From an uncultured Rhodopila sp. (GTDB lineage Bacteria; Pseudomonadota; Alphaproteobacteria; Acetobacterales; Acetobacteraceae), in the NCBI GenBank assembly GCA_903851415.1, contig CAINOE010000049.1, forward strand, positions 168,551 through 232,550: a stretch of DNA of 64,000 nucleotides, read 5' to 3'. The notes under the pieces are model-generated. The model made no database searches. It had not been told where the DNA came from and saw only the letters and a list, made by a program, of their open reading frames with translations. Position numbers and translations under genes: made by a program. The first letter of the stretch is position 1. Each line of letters starts with the position of its first letter. Shown in pieces: positions 38,865 to 46,973 of this stretch.

Positions 38865-40085
38865 TCATCGTCCCGTCATGATCCGGCCGCCGATGGAGGC
38901 CGCCCTGCGCCGCAGCCGGCCGCGCCCGAACCACGCCAGCACGAACAGCCCGAGCGGGCTGGAACCCGGCAGCGGCAACGGCGCCGGCGACAGCGGCCCC
39001 GCCGAGGCCGCCAACGAGGAGACCTGCGACGACCCGGACACCGCCGGCAGCGCCCCGCTGAAGGTGACCCCACCGCTGTTCGACAGGTTGAGCTGCGCAT
39101 TGCCGGTCAGGTTCGCCGCGATCAAAGAGCCGGTGACGTTGCCGCCCGTCGTCACCACCGTCGCGTCCGGCGCCAGGATCGACAGGTCGTAGCTGACATT
39201 CGACGACAGCTGCACCGTCGTGGCGGCGGTGCCCATGTTCAGCAGCACGTTGCTGTCGGTCATGCCGCCGGTATAGCCGAAGCTCAGATTGCCCGGCAGC
39301 GCCTCGGTGCCGGAGCCAACCACGTTGATGATGTCGCTCGCCCCGGCGACGGTGCTGGTGAACAGCACCTGGCTGCCCGACATCGCGGCGACCTGAGCGG
39401 CGGTGACGTTGAATATGTTGTCGCCCGCCACCGTGCTGGTGAAGACATAGGCGCCCTGCGCGTTCTTGCCGAACGTGTCCCCCGCCGTCGATGCCATGCC
39501 GGACAGCGCCGTCGACACCGCCGCCGCGTTGGCGGTGACCGCGCCGTAATTGATCGGCGCGGCATAGGCCGTGGCGGCGGTCACCTTGGGCTGCGCGGCA
39601 TTGACGAAGCTGGACGCTCCGCCGACGGCGACGGTCCCGTTCACGCCGGCGCCGGTGAAGCTGGCGCTGCCATCGACGTTGACCGAACCGTTGATCTGCC
39701 CGTTCAGGTAGCGCATGGAGCCGCCGACGTTGACGTTGGACAGCCCGGTGGACGTGGCGGCCAGGTTGCCGCCGACATCCGCCGTCCCGTTGATCGAGCC
39801 GTTGGTCATCGTCAGGTTGCCGCCGACGGCAACCCCGACACCGCTGGCGGTCTCGTTGGTGGAGGCGCCGAAATTCGACAGATAGACGTTGCCCCCCGCC
39901 GCGATCGCGCCCTGGCTGTCGGAGGTGTAGGCGGAGGAGGCGGTGCCGATATCGCCGGACACATAGGTGTTGTAGCCGGCGTCGAGCAGACCTTGCAGGG
40001 TCGTCACCTGCGCGTTGGCGCCGCCGGTTCCGGCGCACCATGCGCCTCCGGCGAGAGCGGTCAGGGTGATCAGCTTGGTGCGCAT
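38865..40085 (-). CDS. Choice-of-anchor A family surface protein with exosortase-type C-terminus
   Basis: 406-aa exported protein. The start at ATG 40085 gives a signal peptide LITLTALAGGAWCAGTGGANA. The body matches the choice-of-anchor A domain: YNTYVSGDIGTASSAYTSDS, GAIAAGGNVYLSNFG, repeated VGGN.. turns (VAVGGNLTMTNGSINGTADV) and INVVGSG. It is a Gly/Ser/Asn/Thr-rich beta-helical-looking protein. The tail has a PEP-CTERM-like architecture: PLSPAPLPLPGSSPLGLFVLA then an Arg-rich end (GRGRLRRR). It lies divergent from an exosortase-like gene at 40483, probably its sorting enzyme. Confidence 0.85.
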   Translation of the reverse strand: MRTKLITLTALAGGAWCAGTGGANAQVTTLQGLLDAGYNTYVSGDIGTASSAYTSDSQGAIAAGGNVYLSNFGASTNETASGVGVAVGGNLTMTNGSINGTADVGGNLAATSTGLSNVNVGGSMRYLNGQINGSVNVDGSASFTGAGVNGTVAVGGASSFVNAAQPKVTAATAYAAPINYGAVTANAAAVSTALSGMASTAGDTFGKNAQGAYVFTSTVAGDNIFNVTAAQVAAMSGSQVLFTSTVAGASDIINVVGSGTEALPGNLSFGYTGGMTDSNVLLNMGTAATTVQLSSNVSYDLSILAPDATVVTTGGNVTGSLIAANLTGNAQLNLSNSGGVTFSGALPAVSGSSQVSSLAASAGPLSPAPLPLPGSSPLGLFVLAWFGRGRLRRRAASIGGRIMTGR

Positions 40086-40482
40086 GATGATCGGCTGGCT
40101 CCAAAAGGTGGTGGTGGGATGGTCGTTCGGCCTGGCGGCAGGCCTGGTTGGCCAAAAAACGCAAACGGCATGCCGGAATGGATACGCTGTGAGGCCGCCC
40201 TTTCCGGGCGCCGAAGTCCTGCCAGGCTGTAATAATCTTGAAATGCGATGCAGATTGCGTCTTCGGTGGTGCCGCCGGACGATCCGGCTTCCCGCGGGTC
40301 GCAATTTGCCACGCGGACAGGCCCGCATGCAGCGGTGAGTTCCGACCGCCGCGGCGGCCGGAACGGGCCACGCGGGTGGCACGATACCTGCTCATCCCGG
40401 GTGGCGCCGCAGCGGCGACAGCGTAAAGAACGCCGATAGCCGCCGCGCCCGGCGAGACCAGCAGCCACGGATCGATGAAAGA
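40086..40482. other. Divergent promoter region between surface protein and exosortase
   Basis: 397 nt without a convincing gene; the small ORFs in the track are shadows. It should hold both promoters. A GGAG ribosome-binding site is seen for the surface protein at its right side; no clear -35/-10 boxes were identified. Confidence 0.35.
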
Positions 40483-41316
40483 ATGACCGCCCGGTTCATC
40501 CCCACAGCCGCCGCTCCGGCCACCCCCGCCGGCGGCATCCTGCCGGGCCGCCTGACCGTCACCGGCCTGCTGCTCATCGGCGGATGGCTGCATGGCGTTG
40601 CCGCGCGCCTCGCCTGGTCCTGGCGCGACAGCGCGGACAATGATCTGGCGCAGGCGCTCGGCGTCAGCCCGCTGGAACTGATGATCGCCGGCATCGCCGC
40701 TATCGGCTTGTATCGCGGGGCATCGGCGGAACGGCTCGGCCTTCCCGCGCTCGGCTTCGTCCTGCTGCTGCTGGTGCCGAGCAGCCTTGCCGCGCATGGC
40801 TCGCTTGTTCTGTTCGCGCTTTGGGTTGCCGCCGGCACCGCCGGGGAGACCCGTTCCTCCGCACTGCTGTTCGCGGGGCTCGGCGCGTGCGGCCTGTGGA
40901 GCGTGCTTTACGGACAGATTGCCGGCGATTGGCCGCTGCGCGCCGATGCCATCCTGACGCAGGGCCTGCTCCAGGCCGTGCTGCCGGGGGTCGAGCGCGT
41001 GGGCAACGTGCTGGGCATGCCCGGCGGGCACCGGATCATCATCCTGGCGGGTTGCTCCACGGCCTACGGCCTGCCGCTTGTCCTGCTCGGGCTGGCGGCG
41101 CTGTCGCTGCGCGACGGACGCCTGCCGCCGCGCTTCGGGCGGGCGGCTTTGGCGCTGGCGGCAGTGTATACCGCAGCCAACCTGCTGCGCCTGACCTTCC
41201 TCGGCATCTCCGATGACTTCTATCGCATCGGCCATGGCCCGTACGGGGAGATGCTGTTCGACGCGCTGGTGATCGCCCTGCCGCTGGCCATCGCCGGCCG
41301 GACGGTTCCGGACCTC
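40483..41316 (+). CDS. Exosortase/archaeosortase family protein (frame breaks at 3' end)
   Basis: Multi-span membrane cysteine transpeptidase-like enzyme that cleaves PEP-CTERM-type tails. About seven hydrophobic helices are seen. The catalytic set is recognisable in order: Cys in IIILAGCSTAYGLPL, Arg in NLLRLTFLG, and His in IGHGPYGEMLFDALV. After about 41310 this frame turns into arginine/proline-rich nonsense up to 41880, with no stop of its own, while a sensible TM helix and domain continue in the +1 frame (41318-41803). A frameshift (real or a sequence error) is therefore likely. Specific exosortase subtype not assigned. Confidence 0.8.
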
Positions 41317-41317
41317 G

Positions 41318-41803
41318 GTGCTGCTCGGCCTGCTGGTCCTCGGCCTCGGCATCAAAGCGGCGCGGATCGCCGAACCACCGGTGCAACCGCGGGAGGTGCA
41401 GGCCCGGGCCGCGGTCGTGGCGTTCCTCGCGGCCCGGGACTGGCGCCTGGCCGGACGCCAGGGCCTGACTCTGAACGATGCCGACAGCATTCAGTATTTC
41501 TCCCGTCCCGGTTGCCCCGCGGCGCTGGCGGTCGCGGTGGCCGCGCGGGCGCCGGAGACGGCATCGATGCTGCGTCTGGCCCTGGGCGGGGACATGCGCT
41601 GGCTGGAGGGCGGCGTGCTGTACCCGGAGCCGCCGCTGGGCCGCCAGACAGTCAGGGTCACCCTGGCCGCCGCGATCGCCCGGCTGGGCGGCCCGCGGGA
41701 TCGGGTGATGCCGATCCTGGCGATTGCGCCGGCGCCGGGGGGAAGCGGAGCCTGCGCGACGCCCGATGCGGAGGCGTGGAAGACGCTGGCGGCGCTACCG
41801 TGA
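41318..41803 (+). CDS. Likely C-terminal continuation of the exosortase (separate frame)
   Basis: 161-codon frame starting at a GTG (VLLGLLVLGLGIKAARI), which forms one TM helix. A soluble domain follows (AAVVAFLAARDWRLAG, YPEPPLGRQTVRVTLA). There is no ribosome-binding site that would favour independent translation, and the helix would be the next one of the exosortase bundle. It is read as the second half of a fused exosortase interrupted by a frame change. No family recognised for the soluble part; an EpsI-like partner domain is a possibility only. Confidence 0.55.
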   Translation: MLLGLLVLGLGIKAARIAEPPVQPREVQARAAVVAFLAARDWRLAGRQGLTLNDADSIQYFSRPGCPAALAVAVAARAPETASMLRLALGGDMRWLEGGVLYPEPPLGRQTVRVTLAAAIARLGGPRDRVMPILAIAPAPGGSGACATPDAEAWKTLAALP

Positions 41804-41810
41804 CGCTCGC

Positions 41811-42290
41811 TCAGGCACCGGCCGGCTGCACCAGGCCGGCCTTGTGCGCGGCGATCCACTTCTGCAGCTCGGCGACGTGACCGCTCTCCTCGTCGGCGAA
41901 TTCCTTCGCCAGCACCTTGATCTCGGGATCATCCGTAGTTTCGTACACGTTCTGATAGAACGCCTGCCCGGCCGCTTCCGCCTCCAGCGCGATCTCCAGC
42001 GCCTGCTCGCGGCCGATGAACGGATCGACGGCCCAGATCGCCGCGGTTTCGGGGCTTTCCAGGTCCGGCCACTCGAAGTCGCCCGGCTTGATGTCGGGGA
42101 TCTCGCGGAAGCCCGACCGGGCCTGCGCATCCGCCAGATGCATCCGCGAATAGTCCGACAGGCGGCGGAACAGGGAGCCGACCTCGCGGTTGCCGTAGGC
42201 GGCCATGGCGTCGGCGAGCTGCGCGAAACGATCCGCCGCCTCGCGTTCCAGGGCGACGGCGTAGGCCAGAAATTCTTCAACGGATTGCAT
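41811..42290 (-). CDS. Ferritin-like (rubrerythrin-type) diiron protein
   Basis: 159-aa four-helix-bundle protein. Candidate diiron ligands are arranged as in rubrerythrins: E in ALEREAADRFAQLA, H in SRMHLADAQA, E in IALEAEAAGQAFYQ, and E..H in FADEESGHVAELQKW. No rubredoxin-like Cys4 domain follows. It probably handles iron or peroxide. A stretch of 199 nt separates it from the SulP gene upstream; in that gap no gene is seen. Confidence 0.85.
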   Translation of the reverse strand: MQSVEEFLAYAVALEREAADRFAQLADAMAAYGNREVGSLFRRLSDYSRMHLADAQARSGFREIPDIKPGDFEWPDLESPETAAIWAVDPFIGREQALEIALEAEAAGQAFYQNVYETTDDPEIKVLAKEFADEESGHVAELQKWIAAHKAGLVQPAGA

Positions 42291-42489
42291 GACCGGTGGC
42301 TCCTCTCACGCCGCTCAACGGCCAGCGCGGGGCGCGGCCGGTTGGTGCCGAGCGACAGTTTGAGGCTGGGTGCAGCAACAAGTATGCCATCGTGGGAACA
42401 CTCATATTTCAGCGTGTTAGCCGAGGCGGCAGGAACCCGACACGTCCGATATCCGACAGGGTTGCGGGACTTGCGACAATCCGCCCGGC

Positions 42490-44139
42490 CTAACCGGACG
42501 ATGCCTTGAACGATCGCACCGCATCCTCCACCGAGCGGAACACCCGTTTCGGCCCGAATGCCGCCAGCACCCCGGTCCGCGCCGCCTGCTCGCAGGCCCG
42601 TTCGGCCGACAGCCGGGCCAGGGCAACCTGGATGCCCCGGGCCCGCAGCGCCTCCACCACCTGCCGCAGCATGGCCGCCGCGGTGTAGTCGATGCCGGTG
42701 ACGCCGCTGGCCTCGATCACCACCATCCGCACCGGCGTGCGCGCCTGCTCGATCGCCAAGGTCAGCCGCCCGCGGACGAACGCGGCATTGGTGAAATTCA
42801 GCGGGGCGGCCGGGGCGAAGACCAGCAGCCCGGGTTCGTGCTCCCCCGCCTCGCCCTGCGGCGGCCACCAGACCGTGGTGCCGGGGGCGCGGGCCAGCTC
42901 CTCGCATTGCGGTCGGGCGACGGTGTAGAAGCTGTTCAGCAGCGACAGCACGATGCTGGCGAGCATGCCGGTTTCAATCGGCAGGCCCACCACGAGCAAG
43001 GCGCTGGCCGCCACCAGCCAGATCTCGGAGCCGCCGCGGCGGGCGATGCCGAGCATCTCGTTCAGCCGGAAGATCCGCAGCGCGACGGCGATCAGGATGC
43101 CGCCCAGCGCGGCGTGCGGCACCTCGGCCAGCAGTTCGCTGCCGCCGAACAGCAAAGCCGCGGCGAGCACCACCGCGACAAGCGACACCGCGCGGGAGGT
43201 TCCGCCGGCCGAGACCACGACGGCGGTGCGCGGCGGGCTGGCATTGACCGCGAAACCGCCGGTCAGGCCGGCGAGGATGCAGCCGGCGCCGATGCCGCCG
43301 AAGTCGCGCGAGACGTGGCGCGGGCCGTCCGGATGCGAGGGGTAGGCGCGCAGCACCGCGGCGGTCTGCATCATGCAGACCAGCGCCACGATCAGGGCCA
43401 GCGGGGCGATCCGGGGGATATCGCTCAGGTCAGCCGCAGGCAGCGCGATGCGCGGCACGGTCGCGGGCAGCGTTCCAAGAACGTCAACGCCGTGCCTGTT
43501 CAGGTGCAGCGCGGCGGTCGCGGCCGCCACGACGATGAGAGCGAGCAACGCACCGGGCAGGCGCTTCGACACGCGCTCGGTGGCCTGGGTGACGGCCAGC
43601 ACGAAGACGCCGATGCTGACGGCGTAGGGGTTGATGTCAGGCAGGTCGCGCAGCAACTGGACGCACTGCGACGCCAGCGTGCCGTGCGCATCGGGGACGC
43701 CGAGCACGGAGGGCAACTGCCCGACGATGATGTGGATCGCGATCCCGGCCATGAACCCCGTGGTGACCGGGATCGACAGCAGATCGGCCACCCACCCGGC
43801 ACGCAGCAAAGCCGAACCGATCAGCACGGCCCCGACCATGAGGGAAAGCAGCCCGGCCAGTGCGGCATAGTGCGGCGACCCCGAGGCCGCCAGGGCGGCC
43901 AGCCCACCGGCGAATATCGGCGCGATGGTGGAATCCGCCCCGGCGGAGAGAAATCGGTTGGTGCCGAACACGGCGAAGCCGATGGCCCCGGCGGCGAAGC
44001 TGAACAGCCCGGCCTCCGGCGGCATGCCGGCGAGCCGGGCGGTGGCGAGCTGCTCGGGGATGGCGATCGCCGCGAGCAGCAGGCCGGCCAGCGCGTCGCG
44101 CGGCAATCCGTGCAGTTCGGTTCGCCACTTGGTCAGCAT
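42490..44139 (-). CDS. SulP family anion transporter with STAS domain
   Basis: About 549-aa membrane transporter of the SLC26/SulP family (sulfate, bicarbonate, dicarboxylate or other anions). The start at ATG 44139 gives MLTKWRTELHGLPRDALAGL. ALAGLLLAAIAIPEQLATARLAGMPPEAGLFSF is the conserved TM1 entry. About 10-12 helices end near residue 410. The C-terminal STAS domain includes MVVIEASGVTGIDYTAAAML. Substrate cannot be assigned; no carbonic anhydrase or sulfate genes are next to it. Confidence 0.92.
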   Translation of the reverse strand: MLTKWRTELHGLPRDALAGLLLAAIAIPEQLATARLAGMPPEAGLFSFAAGAIGFAVFGTNRFLSAGADSTIAPIFAGGLAALAASGSPHYAALAGLLSLMVGAVLIGSALLRAGWVADLLSIPVTTGFMAGIAIHIIVGQLPSVLGVPDAHGTLASQCVQLLRDLPDINPYAVSIGVFVLAVTQATERVSKRLPGALLALIVVAAATAALHLNRHGVDVLGTLPATVPRIALPAADLSDIPRIAPLALIVALVCMMQTAAVLRAYPSHPDGPRHVSRDFGGIGAGCILAGLTGGFAVNASPPRTAVVVSAGGTSRAVSLVAVVLAAALLFGGSELLAEVPHAALGGILIAVALRIFRLNEMLGIARRGGSEIWLVAASALLVVGLPIETGMLASIVLSLLNSFYTVARPQCEELARAPGTTVWWPPQGEAGEHEPGLLVFAPAAPLNFTNAAFVRGRLTLAIEQARTPVRMVVIEASGVTGIDYTAAAMLRQVVEALRARGIQVALARLSAERACEQAARTGVLAAFGPKRVFRSVEDAVRSFKASSG

Positions 44140-44199
44140 GTGAAGCCGCCCGCAAATCGTGGTCACAAAAGGCGTTGTGCCGGTTTGTGCTGTAAACCC

Positions 44200-44346
44200 T
44201 CAGTCGCCACGCAGCGAGCCCGTGGGCAACGAGGGCGTGAACGTGTCGATGACGCAGGCCGCAATGTCGATCTCCTCCTTCGCATCCTCAAGGCTCACCT
44301 CGCTCTGGCAGCCAACCCGATAGCCGGCATTCTCCTGCTGCCGCCT
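44200..44346 (-). pseudogene. Orphan 3' gene fragment
   Basis: A 48-codon minus-strand frame reads ENAGYRVGCQSEVSLEDAKE, then IDTFTPSLPTGSLRGD and stop. Composition is protein-like rather than shadow-like, but a stop lies just upstream in frame and there is no start. It may be the tail of a lost gene at the edge of the accessory region. Family not recognised. Confidence 0.35.
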
Positions 44347-44765
44347 TCACGGATCAGGTCATCCTCGCCTGTCTTCGCCCACAAATCCGGTCTGCTCCCG
44401 ATAGGCGCCGGCCGGGTTTCGACCGGTCGGTGATACGCATTTAACCCGCGGAAGTACGCTTGGCCAAATAGTTCGTTGTGATGAGAGTACTATTGCGCAA
44501 TTCGGCGAAACTCATTAACATGCTTATAAACTCACTGTCAGACTTGAGCCGGTCAGGCTTCCGGCCAAGGCTGAACGGTATCGCCGGGAGGACATCATCA
44601 AACGCAGTTTCGACATATCCAGGTCCGGCACGGCGCATTGGCAATTGTCGAAGCGATCGCCACGCTGGCCAAAAGGCGAGCCAGAGCCTCGTCGTCCTCC
44701 GCGCATTGCCGGCCTGGACCGGCCTGCTTCGTGATTTCCAGGAAACCGATCGCGAGGGCGCCGGC
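44347..44765. other. Intergenic region, left edge of accessory segment
   Basis: About 420 nt of lower-GC DNA without a convincing gene. The upstream extension of the 44478 ORF and the minus-strand ORFs here have no recognisable features. A promoter for the following two exported proteins is expected, but no clear boxes were recognised. Confidence 0.3.
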
Positions 44766-45365
44766 ATGGATTGTCTTTGGAACTTCTTGAGCGATCCTCA
44801 CAACCAGGCCACGGTGACGTGGTTGGCCCTCGGCGTACCCGTGGTAGGCGCCGCCATCTGGGCGATCATAGTCTTCGTGTTAAAGAACGTTTCCTTCCGG
44901 GCCAGGCTGATCGCGTTCGGCGCCCTCTCGACCGTAACGGTCGCCGTGGCCGCCGGCTGCGCGGTATGGGTTGACACAGTTATACTCGACTATTGTCCCG
45001 ACTGTCGGACCGGAAAATTCATCACCATCGACATCCCTCGGGCCAACCAGCAAATCGCGACACAGACTGATGTCGTCGGGCGCGCATCGCCGCACCGGGT
45101 CTGCTACTTCGTTAAGGTTTATGTGCGCGATTTATCTCGCGTCGGAGATTGCTCGGGACAGCAATGGCGGCTGGTGGATGTCACGCAGGTGGACGGGTCC
45201 GGAAACTGGTCCGCGGCAGCAAGCATCCTGCACGTGGCACGCGGGGGCGAAGCCCGCATCCGGGCCTACCTGAGTGCCAGACCCGCAACCGGGATCGGCA
45301 TGCCCGGGAACGAGCCGGCCGGCGATGGGCTGATCTCAACAGATATCCCGATATGGAGACAATGA
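44766..45365 (+). CDS. Membrane-anchored protein of unknown function
   Basis: 199-aa protein from ATG 44766 (MDCLWNFLSDPHNQ); the track's longer start is unsupported. Two transmembrane helices (TWLALGVPVVGAAIWAIIVFV and IAFGALSTVTVAVAAGCAVWV) are followed by an extracytoplasmic domain with a CPDC pair. A beta-rich segment VCYFVKVYVRD....WRLVDVTQVDGSGNW resembles the next gene's product. The stop overlaps the next start by one base, so both are translated together. No family recognised. Lower GC than the core genes. Confidence 0.72.
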   Translation: MDCLWNFLSDPHNQATVTWLALGVPVVGAAIWAIIVFVLKNVSFRARLIAFGALSTVTVAVAAGCAVWVDTVILDYCPDCRTGKFITIDIPRANQQIATQTDVVGRASPHRVCYFVKVYVRDLSRVGDCSGQQWRLVDVTQVDGSGNWSAAASILHVARGGEARIRAYLSARPATGIGMPGNEPAGDGLISTDIPIWRQ

Positions 45366-45790
45366 TGAAAACACGTTTTGCTTTCACCCTCGCAGCCATG
45401 CTACTTGAACCGCTCACGCTGGCATACTCTCAGGCCGCACAGGTGGTGATCGACCAAATCGAGGAAAACAGTTTCATCTCGGGCCATGTTTCGGGATTGA
45501 GTACGGCGGAGCAGGCGCATTCCCGGGTCGTCGTGTATGTGCACACCGACCAATGGTACATCCATCCATACGCCGGCCAGGGAGAGGGACAAAGCTGGGC
45601 TGCGATCGACGCGTCCGGAAAATGGTCGATCGGCACCGTCAGGCGGGAATTTGCCGCCGATCAGGTCGCGGCGCTTGTTATCAATGAAGGCTTTTCGCCG
45701 CCGGCCCGGACTCAGGCGGTAGAAAAAATCCAGAATAACGCGATCTTCAGGAAGAAACTGGTTGGGCCGCCCGATGCGGGGAAGCTATGA
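45365..45790 (+). CDS. Small secreted protein, paralogous domain to upstream neighbour
   Basis: 141-aa protein from ATG 45365 (an ATG at 45362 is also possible), with GGAG 6 nt upstream. The signal peptide is MKTRFAFTLAAMLLEPLTLA, cleaved near YSQA-AQ. The mature domain holds RVVVYVHTDQWYIHPYAGQG and SWAAIDASGKWSIGTV, matching the VYVR..W..VD..GNWS layout of the preceding protein. The two probably carry the same fold, one anchored and one free. Function unknown. Confidence 0.72.
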   Translation: MKTRFAFTLAAMLLEPLTLAYSQAAQVVIDQIEENSFISGHVSGLSTAEQAHSRVVVYVHTDQWYIHPYAGQGEGQSWAAIDASGKWSIGTVRREFAADQVAALVINEGFSPPARTQAVEKIQNNAIFRKKLVGPPDAGKL

Positions 45791-45877
45791 CGTGATGCCG
45801 GCTGGCCGGCAGAAGGACACAGGACGCACCGGCCCGGGAACATGATGGTGGCAGCAGACCCGGCCGAGGGCGACCCG

Positions 45878-46966
45878 CTAAAGCTGGTCCAGCAGCGTCT
45901 TCCATGCCTGCCGGTGTCTCGGCTGCGTGCCGAACGTGTCGAGCTGGCGTCCCACCTCGGCGACAAAGTCGCGGACGCTGTCCTCACCCATCAGCGGCAG
46001 CACGCTCCGCATCAGGTCGGCCGTCGTGAGCTGATAGAGATTGGTGCCGGATGCCCATGCGACCGCGAAGCTTCTTTCAACAGCCTCCTGTTCGGCCGCC
46101 AGGATTCCGTCGGCGCAAATCAGAAATTCCTTGATGCCGTGCAGGCGCGCTTTCGCCACGATGTCCTGGACATCGGCACCGCCGATACGGCGCTCCTTGA
46201 CTTCGACCGCGAGTCTCACCGCCCCATCATTCCCGATGCATTCCAGATCGGCTGCGGAATTAGTTGCCGCATCGGCGGCGTTGATGACATTCCGGCGGAT
46301 TTCCCGGTAGAGGCCCAAATGCTTCCGGACGGTTTCGAACAGCGCCGCCGCGATGGCCAGTCCCCGGTCGCCGCCGCTGCGTTCCCTGACGTAGATGCGC
46401 ACCAATTCCATCGCCTGCCGCAGGCTGACGCGCGACGGCACGACATAAGTGAATGTCAGGTCGCGCAAGCGGTCGCGGATCGCCGTCAGCACCTGCCGGA
46501 AAACCTGTTCGGTAAGCCCGGGGTCGTTCGTTTCTTCCACAGCCCGCAGGACCTTGCACAGCGTCTCCCATTGTTCACGGTCGTCCATCTGGTTCAATCC
46601 GGCATCGACCCGGGGCCGCCGCAATGGGTTGCTGACATAGGGATCGCCGCTGGGACCGAGGACCGACTGGTTATCGCGGTTCCACGGCACGATGACCTTC
46701 GCCGCGAACCCCCGAGGGTCCCAGCGCCCGGCAGTGCCGTCGCCCTTTTGTAGGCACATGGCATCCAGGGAAGGGTCGACCAGTTTTCCCAACACCTGCG
46801 CCGGAAGACAGAACCGGATCGCCGTTTGACCGCTGTTGACCAGGCGGCCGATGTCCGGCGGGTAATCCCCGCCCTCCTGATTGAGAACGGCCTCCCACAG
46901 TTCGTCCAGTTTCAGGGCGGCCGCGGCGCGATCGGGCCGCGGCAGCGGTCGTCCTGGCCCGGCCAT
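45878..46966 (-). CDS. Type II restriction endonuclease, SacI family
   Basis: 362-aa predicted DNA endonuclease. The layout AAKVIVPWNRDNQSVLG, GDPYVSNPLRRPRVDAG, VSLRQAMELVRIYVRERSGGDRGLAIAAALF matches the SacI restriction enzyme family as I know it. The nuclease core is visible as a PD-(D/E)xK-like pattern: NSAADLECIG, then RLAVEVKERRIGG, with NAADAA just before. It lies 7 nt after the DNA methyltransferase stop, in the same operon. SacI itself cuts GAGCTC; the target here is not proven. Somewhat lower GC than core genes, consistent with transfer. Confidence 0.82.
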   Translation of the reverse strand: MAGPGRPLPRPDRAAAALKLDELWEAVLNQEGGDYPPDIGRLVNSGQTAIRFCLPAQVLGKLVDPSLDAMCLQKGDGTAGRWDPRGFAAKVIVPWNRDNQSVLGPSGDPYVSNPLRRPRVDAGLNQMDDREQWETLCKVLRAVEETNDPGLTEQVFRQVLTAIRDRLRDLTFTYVVPSRVSLRQAMELVRIYVRERSGGDRGLAIAAALFETVRKHLGLYREIRRNVINAADAATNSAADLECIGNDGAVRLAVEVKERRIGGADVQDIVAKARLHGIKEFLICADGILAAEQEAVERSFAVAWASGTNLYQLTTADLMRSVLPLMGEDSVRDFVAEVGRQLDTFGTQPRHRQAWKTLLDQL

Positions 46967-46973
46967 GGCGCCC

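Noticed and set aside
38845-41490. 881-aa minus-strand ORF
   Set aside because: Out-of-frame reading of the choice-of-anchor A gene joined to the antisense of the exosortase.
42838-44433. 531-aa plus-strand ORF
   Set aside because: Antisense of the SulP transporter, which has a convincing TM pattern and STAS domain.
45842-46753. 303-aa plus-strand ORF
   Set aside because: Antisense shadow of the SacI-family nuclease, which has the better motif support.
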